From positions 33,920,321-33,984,320 of the forward strand of contig OY365811.1 of NCBI GenBank assembly GCA_959347315.1: a stretch of DNA of 64,000 nucleotides, in the 5' to 3' direction. Source of the stretch: Bimastos eiseni. Taxonomy: Eukaryota; Annelida; Clitellata; Crassiclitellata; Lumbricidae. A program made the translations under genes and the position numbers. Below, piece after piece: positions 1 to 12,785 of the stretch (within the stretch, counting starts at the first letter, position 1; every line of letters starts with the position of its first letter). Under the pieces are notes generated by a model. The model saw only the letters and a list, made by a program, of their open reading frames with translations, had not been told where the DNA came from and did not search any database.

Positions 1-931
1 CAAAGCCACGTCACCAGCATCGGATCATTCACAGACGCTCAGTCAAAAATAAAGCGATAGGCACTTCCGTTGTCACATAATTATGACGTTTATCTATGGT
101 ATTTTCATATCCGACTGTCATTTTCCGGTTATCTATTTCTAGACTAAGAAGACGGTCGGGATTATACGTGCATGATTGGGATTCCCATGACCATGACACA
201 GCGGAAAAACATCTGAATCTAGGTCAAACTCGTGATTGCGAGCTAACCACATATGCATACAAGTGATATGAGTTTATAAATAGAATTATAGATATATCGC
301 TGGCCTATGACAATATATATATATATATATTTATAAATAGGTATTTTATAACACTTTCGATAGGGACGTTGGAGTCATCGCGTATAAGTAGGCCTATGTA
401 TATCTGCTGTATGTGTCTATGCATGGTTGTGTCTTTGCGGTGTGACCTGTGAACCCATCGCACACTGTGACCTAATTACGTGAGCATTTGCACCTGAAGT
501 GGCGTATGCCGTAGGACGAGTGGTCGTGCTCTGGGTCATTGCGATGTCTCCTTGAGCGTAGGCCCTGCAGAGCCCGACGACAGAGAAAGACCCCCTTGAC
601 AAGCACATGCCTGTATTCATAATAGGACGCCATCTTACGCTTTTCGGCCGAATTTAGCCTTACCAATATTTGCTCACCACAGGCGGACATGTATTGTTAT
701 CTGATTGACAGAGGCCTATAAGAGAAGGCTACCGAGGCTTTTAAGAGAAGGATATTATTCATACGGTGATAAGCTATTTTATCTCTGTGGTACATTTCCA
801 AATATCGTTACTGCATACAGTACGTTCGAACCATATCAGTATCTGGAGAAAAGTCATACAAACTGTGGAATTAAAGTTGAGATCGTCACCGGATAGCCGT
901 AGCATTTGAAAGCGTTCTACAGCTAGAAGAG
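1..931. other. Non-coding sequence upstream of the calpain gene
   Basis: No supportable gene is seen. Bases 31-48 carry a short motif (CAGACGCTCAGTCAAAA) that recurs near 19956-19972, so the left edge contains part of a dispersed repeat. A short AT run lies near 311-331. The promoter of the calpain gene should lie here, but no convincing core promoter was recognised. Confidence 0.5.
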
Positions 932-3900
932 ATGACGGCGAAAAGTCGCTATGAAGAAGTGAAGGCAAAGTGTCGAAGCACTGGTCAGCTGTACGAAGAC
1001 CCTGAGTTCCCAGCCGTTCAAAGATCCGTCTATTTCAGCAAAGTAGACCCAACGATACAATGGAGACGACCGACAGTGAGTAGACCAACAACGACTATTC
1101 GTCGTCGACATCATCATAATCATCGTCGTCGTCATCGTCGTCGTCGTCTTCGTCATCAATGACTCATCATCTTCATTACCACCACCACCACCACCACCAT
1201 CGTCGTCGTCATCACTGTCATTGGGGTCAACAATAATTATTGCTAATAATCATTACTAATTTTATTACCAGTCATATTGCTTGTCCTATCACTTATCTAA
1301 CTGCTCATCTTCTGGCTCAAATTATTTTTATTATTATTATTATTACTATTAATCGTATTGCAACGTTGTATAAGTAATATTATCGATGATGTTATAGCCT
1401 ACGAATGTCATTACTAATACAATTGCTGACACCGTCACCATAGTGTAACTAATGTTATCAATATAATTTTAATTATCATTACTATCATCATCCACCTCAT
1501 TATCACCACCATCATTGTCATCATCAGCAACAACATGAATGTCATCATCATCATCATTACCATTATCATCAACGTCATCATCATTATCTTATCATCATCA
1601 TAAACGTCATCATCGTCAACACCATCACAACCACAATTGTCATCATCGTCCAGGTCTTTGTCTTAGTTTTTGTTGTTGTCCCGACCCTATCCATTGCCAT
1701 CGTGCTCATTACGTCAATCAGTAGGCCTATACAAAACACGCATATTTGGATACATCGTCATCACAATTGTCATATTTACTAACTTTGAATTATCACTCTC
1801 GAATGAATGAGGATATATGAGCGTAGACACTAGATAAATATAAATGGAATATATAGATGAAGATATTGAAAATAGGGGCTTACTGATATACATGTGTCAA
1901 TTGAAGCTATAAGCTAGAAGCAAAAGCATTCATATGGATGAACGTCAGGCGCTTGTGCTGCTACCTAATCACCGATTGTCATCAAATTATTGTCATGAGG
2001 CATCTTATGTTGAATGTCTTCAGTGTTAGGGAATTAGAAATATAGCGTTGTTGTTTTTAAGCGTGAACGCGTTCTGCCTTCTGCAATCATGCCGAAGAGG
2101 AAGCAGGAGGATAATGAAGAGAAGGAGGAGGAGAACGCGGAGGAGTAGAACGAGAAGATGTAGAAGGAGGAGGAGAATGAGAAGGAGGAGCAGAATGAGG
2201 AGGAGAATAATGAGGAGGAAAATAAAGAGAATAAGGAAGAGGGTAGGACAAGGAAAATGAGGAAAAGGAAGATGAGGAGTAGGAGGAGGAGAATAATGAG
2301 GAAAAGACTGAGAAATAGGAGGAGAAGGAGGGAAGTAGTAGTAACCTACTTTAAACTAGGCCAAGCTGGGACATCAATGGAAATGAAGTGTTAGCAAACT
2401 TCATATTCTTATCCTTATCCTCTCTCTGTCTGTCTGTCTTTGTTTCTGTCTGTCTGTCTCTGTCTGTCTGTCTGTCTCTTTCTCTCTGTCTCTGTCTCTC
2501 TCTCTCTGATCATCTAACCTTCCCATCGATAGTATGCGGTCGGTACACTCATTATAGCTTAGTAGATCACTTAACTGATCAATAAATGACTTCATTTGTA
2601 GGAACTTTGTGCCAAACCGAAGTTTACAGTCGAAGATGCATCACGATTTGATCTCGATCAGGGAGAACTTGGTAAGGGTTGAGCACGCCTATTTCAATGT
2701 AGGCCTACACCTCTGAACATAGAAGATGGAGAGCATTCATTATCAATCTCCAGTACAATGTCGCATTTGTCACGTTCTCATCTGTTTGCACTTTGTCGAT
2801 AAAACCTGAGTCACTGTCTGGAGCATTATCTGATAATGCCTAGATCAGCGATAAGACCATTTGAAACGAAAGACCATTAGACTGTCTGCCAACAAGTAGG
2901 CCTACAGCTCCTCCAGTTCATATATTGAACGTAGTAATTATCCAGTCAATCCCATTGCCTTTCTGCGTCTGAAGCCTTTCTGCGTTTGCATAAGAAACCG
3001 TAACTGAACGAGGCTGACAGGAGCTTTGTCCGACCCTTGCTCTTGGGGCCTAAGTGCGAAGACACTTCTGATTAATATGTCTGCCTAAAACTGTGATATG
3101 GACGGAACGTACACCAACCTTCGTTGATTAATTGATGAGAGGCCAAGATTATTAATATCACCCCAGGGTTTTATTATTTCATAATAGTAAAACCATCTGC
3201 GAAGTCTAGCCATTCCATGCAGAACAACGCCCTCCTAATTCTTCGAAAACCAAAGGATCATATGTACCTCGGTAAAAAATACTAATAATGATAATGTTAA
3301 TAATAATAACTAATTATATTAATAATGTAACAATAATGACAGTAATAATAATAATAATAATAATAAATGATAATAATAATAATAATTATGATGATAGTAG
3401 CAATAATAGTAATAGTGATGAAGATGTTTTTAAGGTCATGTGGTTTACATCTGTGCACTATGTTATGAACAGTGGGAAAGAAGCAATACACACTACAGAG
3501 ATAGGAGCTAATTATTATAATTATTTATACACGTTCATTCATAAACACAGACATAAATAGATACATACATGCATAAATGTATGCATACGTGCTTGCATGC
3601 ATGCATACATTATATACGTACTTGCATGCACTGCTATTCATAAGCTTTATTTATACATTTATGTGGCGCCCAACTACCCTGTATCTAAATTTTCGTGTGC
3701 CAAAATGGCGGCGCCTGAAAATCCTGCCGCGCGTTTGTTGCAGTTCGCTCAGCGGTTTCAAACTTTCAATCGCTGGATTTCAGAATATCGTGCTTCTAAA
3801 TCGACCAGCGTTCGGTTGAAACTAAATTAAGTACATAAATACTGCTTATAACGTCTGTTAACCTCATCTCGTGAAATTTCTAGCATTGTCTCATGTGATT

Positions 3901-4716
3901 TTAAGTTCAGTTGTCGTAATACAATTGAATGGCTTGTGCAGGCGATTGCTGGTACATAGCTGCAGCAGCAACTCTGGCGACGAGACCAGAGTTATTCAAG
4001 CATGTCGTACCAGAACAGCAAGACTTCAACAAAGACTACGTCGGTACGACCATCATCATCAATTTTATATTCTATCTAATTAGATAATTAATGCCATATA
4101 TAATTTAATTAAGATTGTATATATATATTTTTAAGTTTATTTAAGAGGCTAAGTTAGGTAGAAGAATCATTAAAAGGTTAAATAAGCAAAAGGAAATACG
4201 ACTTAAGGGTGATCGTTGTAGACATACACAACATTAGATGCTAACCCTATTCTTTAGTTGAACATTTTATAAGACATTAAAAATACTGTTTAAACTCTGG
4301 TAATTATTAGGCTTAATCAACTGAAGTCGTTATTTTTAGTTTTTTTAAACGTGCTATTATCATATAAATCAGATACGGGTATGCAGATATTTGGGTCTAA
4401 GTATCAAAACATTATTAGCAATTGCATAGTTAAGACTTTTCGATTCTGTCTCATTTGCATGGCTTATATTTGATATTATTGCGCTACTACAGTAGAATGA
4501 ATTGATTTGTTGTGGTTGTAAATGTCGTAGGAGTGTTTCGCTTTAACTTCTGGTGCTATGGAACATGGATTGAGGTTCTCGTTGATGATAGGCTTCCAAC
4601 GCGAAGGGGAAAACTCGTCTTCTGCAGTAACAGAGAAAATCCAGACGAATTCTGGGCGGCTCTACTGGAAAAGGCTTCCGCTAAGTGAGCTCATACATAC
4701 ATACATACATACATAT

Positions 4717-4747
<31 letters not shown>

Positions 4748-7700
4748 CATACATGCATGCATACATACATGCATACATACATACATACATACATGCATAC
4801 ATACATGCATACATACATACATACATACATGCATGCATACATACATTCATACATACATACACACATACACACACAGACATACATACAGACAGAGATACAT
4901 CTGTGCTGTTCTGTTTCAACTATATAGCTAGCCGTCGAGCTCTTTGTTCTTTCTCTGCGGGCGAGCTATTGGTGTCTCATACAAATACCTCAGTCAAGCA
5001 GCCCCGTACCATTTCAGTTGTTGGCCCTCCCACCTGGAACATACCCTCCTTAAAGATACAATTGCCGTAAAGAAGCAATGCGCCTTTGGTTTACACTTCA
5101 CAAGTTGCACAAGACTGACTTGTACCGTAGTGTTTGGAATGGGAGCGCAACCGAATAGATCCCTTAGGGGGCGCTCTATAAATGTAACAATGAATTAATG
5201 AAAAGCATGCAGACATACATATACACGTACAAGCAGATGCACAAGTCTATATTGCATAATATTGCATAACTCTATCTAATACCCCCCCCCATGTACGGCT
5301 CTGCCTTGTGTGAGTGTATCAACTGGTTGATTATACAAACATTGCGATTCGAATATTGTTTATATATAGGTGAATCGATTAATTTATTAATTGGTTGATA
5401 GGTGATCATTTTGACTGATTTGATTAAGATCGAATCGCTCGATAGATCGATAGACGATAAGATTGATGTGTAGAGGATAAGAGAGCGACTGATGGATTGA
5501 ATAATTGCATGGTTGATTTCTAGATTGGTTGGCTCATATGAGGCGATGGAGGGTGGATGGACAGAAGATGCTTTGGTTGATTTCACGGGTGGCATCGGTC
5601 AAAGGGTTGACCTGACGAAACCCAAAGGACCAGAATTCTACCAGTTCCTCCAGCGCCAGTTCAAAATGAGCACCCTCATGGGTTGCTCAATCAACGTAAG
5701 CATAGGATTAATCCAGTAACATAGTCATACATTGTTTGCATTGTGTTGCATATGAAAACTTATAAGTAACGCAGGTAAACTATTTACAAACGCTCTCAGC
5801 GTGGTAGCAACTGGGAATAGGAAAGGTTCTGGTCAATAGAAGGAAAAGTAACTTCTCGTAATAATAAATTGACCTATAATAGCTAACGCACGATGTCGGA
5901 TCATAGCTACCCTTGCCTAGGGTAGAGAGATCAAGACGATTAAGTACCGAAGGAAGATGAGACGGATGAAGGCTTACGTACACATACGATCACAGACGGG
6001 CCTCTAGGGACAAAGACACGATCACATTGCGCATTCGACGTGCAACGGGGAGCCAATGCACATGCAGCGTTACGTCTCAGCGTTACGTCTCAATGGTCAT
6101 CTCTGACGATGGAGCTTAATTCTTTGGGTTCTACGTGCGTGCGTGGGTCAACCTGCGATATATATATATATACATATATAAATGTTCACATGTATATAAG
6201 TATTGGAACAGGAGAAAAGCAACACGCATGCGTAAGGTATACAAAGCATTGGAATGAGATTTGAAAATTTTTGATTATATTATGCGCGACTCTCTCCCTT
6301 CTGTCTGTCTGAGACAACGAGACTGTCTTTGGCTCTAAACTAAAGGTCTGCATGTACCTTTACGAGTCTACCTATGGCTCCTAATGGTTTCCCGGCTTCA
6401 ATGGGCACTTCTCAACTTTTTGTAAGGAGGCGTTATGAAATTACGGTTGTATTGTATTGTATTGATAGATTTGGCTGTGATTGTTCTAGGCCACAAAGGA
6501 GACAATGGAAAACGAGATGACGAACGGTCTCGTTGTTGGCCATGCCTACAGCATCACCGGTATCAAACAGGTTCGATTTGCGATGGTAGTTTTGTTGTTG
6601 CACAAAATGCTTTTGACCAATAGGTACAGAAGTGGTCTACAGAATTAGATGAGGCTCGGGTTTGATTGGGCGAAGTAGGCTGTGAACCTCTCTTCTCCTT
6701 TGTAGTCTGAGTTAAAGATCTTCAACTCTTCACTGTCTGTTATTGTTATTACTTATATTATTATTTTTAAAATTATATTATTATTTTTATTATTATTAAA
6801 ATTGTTGTTATTATTTTATTATTATTACTATCTTTACTATTATTGGTATTTCTTGCCCTGAGGCATTGAAATTCCCCAGGAACCTAAGCATCAATTATAA
6901 TTTGATTGTCATTACCATTATTAGTATTATTATTACTATTTTGTTACAGATTATTATTAGTATTTTTTATTTTATTGTCTGGAAATGGCCCAACTCGTTG
7001 TTGTTGTCCTGGTTGGTGAAAGTGCCTCGAAACGCAACATTATTATTGCTATTATTATTACTATTGTCATTATTATTATTATTATTTTCTTGTTTTTATT
7101 ATTGTTGTTGCCGTCGTCATCATCGTCTTCGCCATCGTCATCGTCATCATCATCATCTTCATTTTTATTACATGTATGTATTATCTTCACTATTAATAGC
7201 CATGAGGTCATCAATATGATCAAAGTCATTTACGCCTTCATCGGCACGATATTGTTCAGTGGTAAAATGCCATGAACTTTAAGGTTTCTTAAAAATAATT
7301 CATCTCAGGAAAGTACTTCTCAAATGGCATTCATTTTTCGGATACTTTCAAACGGATATTATCATCAGACGTCCTGAGAAATTGCATCCGGTGAACAAGC
7401 GACGTCTGACAATTGACGTCCAAAGATTAATTAATGTCCCAAGGTTTTTTTTATAAAAGTAAGGTAAAGCAAGGCTAAGTAAGATCATCTAAGAACAGGC
7501 GAGTAATGTAAGATGAGATTAAACAATGTGAAGTAATGCAGGGTGATGACTAATAACTAGGATAATGTTGCTTAATTAGTGAACGGAACACAAATCAATG
7601 AAAGGAGTGTAAGAAGTTGTCTTAAGTAGACGAGTCAAAATGGGACTGAGGAGAAAGTGAAAGTGGCTGTGGAACGTTTGACCCAAGTACGTCCGTCCAG

Positions 7701-10700
7701 CTGATGTTCTTGACAACTGCGAGCTATACACTGCCAACCGGGAAGGTGGTCTCAATCGCCCACCCGCCCACAGATGGCGGTAGTACTACTTACAGCGCTA
7801 CAAATTAATGAAAGGGAGGCCGGGGCCTATGGAGTGGACATCAATGAGGAAAACAGCCGAGATCCAGACGACCACAACTGTCTCCATACCCAGGTAGTAT
7901 TAATGATTGCCTGTAGTATGCTGAGGTATTGGATACATTCGTGTACCTTGGTATGCAGCCAGACACAACCAAGTGGATCCAGTGAACAAGGAGATCCAGT
8001 TTATGTTCTCTCGAGATAAGAACATTTGGCGCTTCAAGAAAAGACAATCAGAGAAAGACAACTAGAGGACCAACTCGACCCCCTACTCTGAATTGATCGG
8101 GTGAAACCCTTCACCACCGACCGCTGCCCGTTTGAATGGGTACCACACCATTTAAGATACCCTCTGTGTTCCCTACAATACTAGCCCCAGATCCAATCTC
8201 TGAAGTAAGCCAACATCGGGATGCGAACCTGGAACTCATGCGCACAGGTGCTTTGGACGTTGTTCTTGTTGATTTATTAACGACACCATTCCATATCGAA
8301 TATGATTTGGTGTCGCCCTCCTCCTTTCTCCAGACTTGGGACTGGCACTGTCAAAGTCCAAACATTGGTGGTGTTTGCTTTGGACGTCGACTCTAACCAA
8401 TGTTGATAGGCCTTATATAGTGGACACAGTTTGACCTGAATGTAATACGTCTTGTCAGCAGCTGCTCTAATGAAGCTTTGGTTGGTGGCATTATCACGCG
8501 AACGCCGAACAATTATGTAAGCAAGCATTTGTTAGCGGCGCCCTTTGTCTGTCGGCTGAAAGGAGATCGTAGGTTGAAAAGGGGTAATTGACAGCCATTA
8601 AGGGACAGTCGGCGGGGCGATATATAAATTATGTATGCTTAATGGAAGACAGTGTGAACTAGGTTGAAAACGCTTGTGGAACATGTATACGAGGAAAGGT
8701 GGAAGACTGTATAGATCAGAGAGTGAAGTCAGACCCCTTCCGTTATGTGAGTATGCGAGGCGTTAACAGGAATTGAACGAAATTTGAAGGAAAATTCAAC
8801 GGAAGCCAATTGCTTGAGGTGGACTCTTTGTTGGTCTCCATATCATCTGAGGCAGGAATAAACGCATTGGCCTTATGGCAATTTCGTCTGCTGATTACAC
8901 ACATACACACATATGCACACGTGTGTAATGTATATGTATGTGCATGGTATTTATTAATAGGGTTATGACTTCATGACTTGACAACTCGAAGAGAATGTGA
9001 GATCTGCTTAATGAATGATTACGGTGCTGTGGCAATTATTAGATTATATTGATGTGCTCCCGGCTTGTCGACTAAGATGCTGAGACCGGGTTCTGCGCAC
9101 GACCGCCCGTCATGTGAGCAGCATTCCTAAGTTCGACGGAATGTCAAGAGGTACACGCGGGACATCCTCCCAGAGGGAAGGACAAACAAACAGAGGGACA
9201 AACTATAATATCATGGCATATAGATTATCGTATATGATCAGACATTTCCAAATGATTCTTGATGGTCTTATTCTTTCAGGTTGTCATCAGTAAGAGTCAG
9301 CATCAGTTGCTGCGTCTGAGGAATCCCTGGGGAAAGAAGGAATGGAACGGAGCATGGAGTGACAGGTAGGTCTCATCTAAGTAGCCGCTCATCAAAGGAC
9401 GCCGCCGCCGAAGATCAAAAGACGCCGAACACCCACGGCATTGTTGATTGCATAAATTCTTATTATGATTTCTGAATATTCCCCCTCTGCCCGTCGCTCT
9501 GAGAGTTCTTGACAATTGCAATTCCAGGACCGTAGCTAAAATTGCGAACGATGTGTTTCCCCAAAACATAGGCCTTACTACTGCGACCCTAACTTCCCAT
9601 GCTGCTACAACTACTTCCCCTACTATCCCTACTTACTACTACTCCACCCACCACTTGCACCATCACTACTACTACTACTACTGCCATCACCACCACTGCC
9701 ACTACAATTTACCAATTGATACCAATTGATACCAATTGATACCAATTGATACCAATTGATGCCAATTGATACCAGTTTAGAGCAACAGCGATATATGTTA
9801 TTGTGTGTTTGTGAATATCTGAGTTAAGATTATTTAAGTTGCAAGTGAAGCACGGTCCTTGAACGATAGACACCACCATTCCATCAATTCGTAGTTTCTG
9901 TTCAATGATGCTATGTCTATATAAGTAATACGATTACTGTCGCCCTCCTCTCATTTCAGATTTCGGACTGGCACCAATTTAAACGGCAGTGGAAGAGTTA
10001 AACATCACTGAACTGATGACACGCATGAATTTCCTTTAAGACCGCACCCCAATTAAATGCCGGGGTCTAAGATATATTTGCCCGCCTTGGAATAAAGTGA
10101 TTTATTCAGCAAATTCCTGGAGCGTGTAAAAATTTTTAAGAAGATAAGAATAAACGGACAAGTTGTTGACAGTATTTAAGGCAACATTCGAAATTTTTGC
10201 AAGCAATGTTCATAATAGAGGGAAAGTGAGAACAGAGAGACCAGACAGACAAAGACGGAGATATAGAGAGATAGGCAGACAGAGTACATACATACATACA
10301 TACATACATACATACATACATACATACATACATACATACATACATACATACATACATACATACATACATACATACATACATACATACATACATACATACA
10401 TACATACATACATACATACATACATACATACATACATACATACATACATACATACATACATACATACATACATACATACATACATACATACATACATACA
10501 TACATACATACATACATACATACATACATACATACATACATACATACATACATACATACATACATACATACATACATACATACATACATACATACATACA
10601 TACATACATACATACATACATACATACATACATACATACATACATACATACATACATACATACATACATACATACATACATACATACATACATACATACA

Positions 10701-10986
10701 TACATACATACATACATACATACATGCATGCATGCATGCATGCTCATGCATGCATACATACTTACATGCATACATACATACATACATACTTACATGCATA
10801 CATACATACATACTTACATACATACATGCATACATACATACATACTTACATGCATACATACATACATACTTACATGCACGCATACATGAAATATATGCTT
10901 CTTTTCAGGTCTCGCGAATGGCTGAGTCTGGACCCAAAGACGAGACAGGAACTCGGGATCGTCATTCGAGAAGACGGAGAATTCTG
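932..10986 (+). CDS. Calpain-family cysteine protease, N-terminal and catalytic exons only (3' part missing)
   Basis: Calpains are intracellular calcium-regulated cysteine proteases that cut target proteins at limited sites. Eight exons join in frame: 932-1075, 2602-2671, 3942-4043, 4531-4684, 5524-5695, 6490-6570, 9280-9365 and 10909-10986, giving about 295 residues. Exon 1 carries YEDPEFPA and QWRRPT. The catalytic cysteine is in [11 protein letters not shown] (about residue 74), the histidine in VGHAYSITG (about 232) and the asparagine in [12 protein letters not shown] (about 256), so the triad is complete. ALVDFTGG and GEFW are further family signatures. The start is the first ATG in frame with the exon. 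The last exon ends in a split Trp codon at a GTATGG donor, but no exon for the end of the core or for the C2-like domain III was found before or after the assembly gap. Introns hold LINE relics and a long TACA array. The subfamily (classical or calpain-5-like) is unresolved. Confidence 0.92.
1081..1660. repeat. Low-complexity trinucleotide tracts (GTC/ATC/ACC)
   Basis: In calpain intron 1. The tracts are built from CGT/CAT triplets (1090-1160), ACC triplets (about 1180-1200), ATT triplets (about 1328-1350) and CATCAT/ATC triplets (1480-1650). They create spurious Ser/His/Arg-rich frames on both strands. They are simple sequence, not coding. Confidence 0.85.
2095..2340. repeat. Purine-rich AGG/GAA tract
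   Basis: About 245 bases are almost pure A/G on the plus strand, made of irregular AGGAGGAGAA units. The tract lies in calpain intron 1. The arginine-rich frame through it is a composition artefact. Confidence 0.85.
2415..2510. repeat. CTGT/CT microsatellite
   Basis: Pyrimidine-rich tract of CTGT and CT units, ending about 90 bases before calpain exon 2. It follows the purine-rich tract 2095-2340 closely, so the two strands alternate between purine and pyrimidine runs. Confidence 0.85.
3283..3420. repeat. AAT microsatellite
   Basis: Imperfect AAT/ATA tract in calpain intron 2. It is followed at about 3560-3640 by ATACATGC-type units related to the TACA arrays elsewhere in the window. Confidence 0.85.
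4688..4890. repeat. TACA/TGCA microsatellite directly after calpain exon 4
   Basis: About 200 bases of TACA with TGCA and TATA variants begin three bases after the GTGAGC donor of exon 4 (4685). The Tyr-Ile-His-Thr frames across it are artefacts. A slippage-prone array this close to a donor could affect splicing, but that is inference. Confidence 0.9.
4924..5200 (+). mobile_element. LINE 3' fragment (end of reverse-transcriptase ORF plus 3' tail)
   Basis: The frame reads [20 protein letters not shown] followed by GPPTWN, the usual carboxy end of CR1/L2-like non-LTR retrotransposon polyproteins, where an R-R-A-F-S-V-V-G-P-x-x-W-N signature precedes the stop. Frameshifts follow. It ends with the tail GGGGGCGCTCTATAAATG and a short ATGAATTAATGA run. 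It lies in calpain intron 4 in the same orientation as the gene and is clearly dead. The clade was not determined. Confidence 0.7.
6735..7165. repeat. ATT and ATC/GTC trinucleotide tracts
   Basis: Calpain intron 6 holds ATT-type repeats (about 6735-6850 and 7035-7090) followed by TCATCG/TCATCA units (about 7105-7160). Predicted frames across them are low-complexity Ile/Leu/Ser artefacts. Confidence 0.85.
7770..8060 (+). mobile_element. Possible LINE reverse-transcriptase fragment
   Basis: The stretch around 7925-7970 reads [12 protein letters not shown], which resembles the F-x-Y-L-G segment after the catalytic motif of non-LTR reverse transcriptases. The sequence around it has no long frame. 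It lies in calpain intron 6. The call rests on a single short motif and is tentative. Confidence 0.35.
8308..8375 (+). repeat. Dispersed repeat with TCGCCCTCCTCCTTT core
   Basis: The core GTCGCCCTCCTCCTTT followed by CCAG and GGACTGGCAC recurs near 9941-9985, 20467-20500 (weaker), 38369-38427 and, inverted, 58085-58130. Copies differ by several substitutions. This looks like part of an interspersed short repeat; full element ends were not defined. Confidence 0.55.
9640..9770. repeat. ACT triplet tract and 10-bp ACCAATTGAT tandem repeat
   Basis: An ACT/ACC triplet tract (about 9600-9705) leads into six near-perfect tandem copies of the 10-mer ACCAATTGAT (about 9709-9770). The last copies have single substitutions. 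The unit contains the palindrome CAATTG. It lies in calpain intron 7. Confidence 0.85.
10284..10890. repeat. Long TACA microsatellite (about 440 bases uninterrupted) with degenerate 3' flank
   Basis: An almost perfect TACA array runs from 10285 to about 10725, roughly 110 units. It is followed by interrupted TACATGCA and TACTTACATGCA units to 10890. It lies in calpain intron 7 and stops about 20 bases before exon 8. Every frame across it is open because the unit contains no stop codon, which produces long false ORFs on both strands. Confidence 0.95.
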
Positions 10987-12270
10987 GTATGGATCATAAA
11001 TATCTTAAAATCATTGTTTAAACAATGATATGTTATAGTTCTTTATGGTGATCTCCTATTCTAACGTTCGTTATAAGTGACTAATGCTACGCATTTCCAT
11101 TGACTATCTCCATTGCATGTAGCAAAGAATATATATATAACGACTTTATACTGTTGTCTAGGCCCTTGAATCCAACCTCACTTCACTATCTTCTTACAGG
11201 TCTATACATGCCATGTCCCCCACTCTGATGAAATTTAAATTGGCATAATCTCTTCTGATGAGTCTTGGCTAAGAAGAAATACTTTGCCATTTCAGGAACA
11301 AATACACACTGTATGCATGCATTAGGCTATTTATGTAGCACCTTAAGAGATCCTCTCGAAGGCACATTGGACTATAATACATGGTTGTATGATTTTATTA
11401 ATATGATATTGCCTAGCAATACGCACTTCATGCAAAGCATTAGGTATAGAGTGATTATATTTGTGGCATGGTCTCAGTCTCTTAGATAAGGTACGGATTT
11501 ATTTTTAAAAAACTTCGAATAAATTCCCGTAATTGGCTAACAGGTGTTTATGTTGCGCCAAACCATCCATCAGAATAATTCATCTTCTTATCGCAATCGC
11601 AACCACAGTCCCGTCTGACTATCCTGTGTTCCACAGATCCCATATATATATAAAACGGGCTCTCTTTTTAAACCTGAAATAGATTTTCAGCAAAGAATAT
11701 GAAACGACTCATAGCTGATGTCTGGGCCTTAAAACCAGCTTTACCATGTTCTTACATGTCTATTATTAAGCATCCGTACGCATCGACTTTGCGCTTTTAC
11801 AGTTTGTCCTTGTCATTGATTGAGTGATTGATTGATTGATTTTAAAACCCAGCATATTCAACAGCAATGGTCTGAGTCCCATGCTTATGTACGAGGCATA
11901 TTTCTTTTACAGTTAGCATTAGACGTCTGCTAACCTAAATGTGTTTTGTTCAAGAACGTCGTAAATATGCCTTTAGGCTTTAGTAAAGAAATTATTTGGT
12001 TAAATTGGTTTTATGGGTAGACCTTATGCCTTCCCAATGGCTAAACTGTATGGAATAGAATGCACAAAAGAACAGCGAGCAGCTGTATCAGTTGCACATG
12101 ATTTCAGGGCTCGTGAATAAGCTGGTACCCTGCACTTGGCTTTAGAATAATGCCTTAGAAGTTGTACCATCTCCAAATGTCTTGATAGCTTTTGATCTGA
12201 ATCCAATCAGATCTTTTTATAGTAATGTCTGCGCTATAACACTATACTCAGCACAGGCAACTGTTTGAAT
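10987..12270. other. Region after the last calpain exon, no further exon found
   Basis: Searched on the plus strand for the calpain core end (an M-S-F-x-D-F type exon) and domain III, and on the minus strand for the missing aldo-keto reductase exons. Neither was recognised. Bases 12112-12175 carry, inverted, the dispersed repeat whose other copies are near 18115, 20540, 43755 and 58648. Confidence 0.6.
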
Positions 12271-12389
12271 GCCTTCCTTCCTTCCTCCCTTCCTTCCTGC
12301 CTGCCTTCCTGCCTGCCTTCCTTCCTTCCTGCCTTCCTTCCTTCCTTCCTTCCTTCCTTCCTTCCTCCCTTCCTTCCTGCCTGCCTTCC
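12271..12389. repeat. CCTT microsatellite running into the assembly gap
   Basis: CTTC/CCTG/CCTC tetranucleotide array truncated by the N run. It is the probable reason that the assembly broke here. Confidence 0.9.
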
Positions 12390-12589
12390 NNNNNNNNNNN
12401 NNNNNNNNNNNNNNNNNNNNNNNNNNNNNNNNNNNNNNNNNNNNNNNNNNNNNNNNNNNNNNNNNNNNNNNNNNNNNNNNNNNNNNNNNNNNNNNNNNNN
12501 NNNNNNNNNNNNNNNNNNNNNNNNNNNNNNNNNNNNNNNNNNNNNNNNNNNNNNNNNNNNNNNNNNNNNNNNNNNNNNNNNNNNNNNNN
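12390..12589. other. Assembly gap (200 N)
   Basis: Exactly 200 unknown bases. A round number suggests a placeholder, so the true size is unknown. The 3' halves of both flanking, convergent genes (calpain and aldo-keto reductase) are absent, so the missing sequence is probably larger than 200 bases. Confidence 0.95.
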
Positions 12590-12690
12590 CTCAGAACTCG
12601 CTTCTTCTCGCGAGACCCTGCGCATCTGAGCGGTCCCCCTTATTAGAGGCGCTCTACAAATGCATAAATATGAATGCTTAAAATAATACA
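12590..12690 (+). repeat. Retroelement 3' tail (GCGCTCTACAAATGC)
   Basis: Starts right after the gap. The sequence up to AGAGGCGCTCTACAAATGC, followed by ATGAATGC, matches the tail seen at the LINE relics at 5165, 25170 and elsewhere. Confidence 0.55.
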
Positions 12691-12785
12691 ATATAATTAT
12701 AATATTATATCCTCTTTTATAAACAAGTAGACCATACCTTGCACACTAAATCGTAACAATTTCTAGTTGCCTCGTTCGGAGACAG

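Noticed and set aside
2048..2260. Arginine-rich 70-codon frame resembling a protamine
   Set aside because: Purine-only low-complexity tract with no conserved motif or promoter context.
4558..5070. 170-codon plus-strand frame
   Set aside because: It is out of frame with calpain exon 4, then crosses a TACA array and enters a LINE relic; a composite artefact.
10136..10999. Open frames of up to 278 codons on both strands
   Set aside because: They are read through the TACA array, whose unit has no stop codon. The composition is purely repetitive Tyr-Ile-His-Thr or Met-Tyr-Val-Cys.
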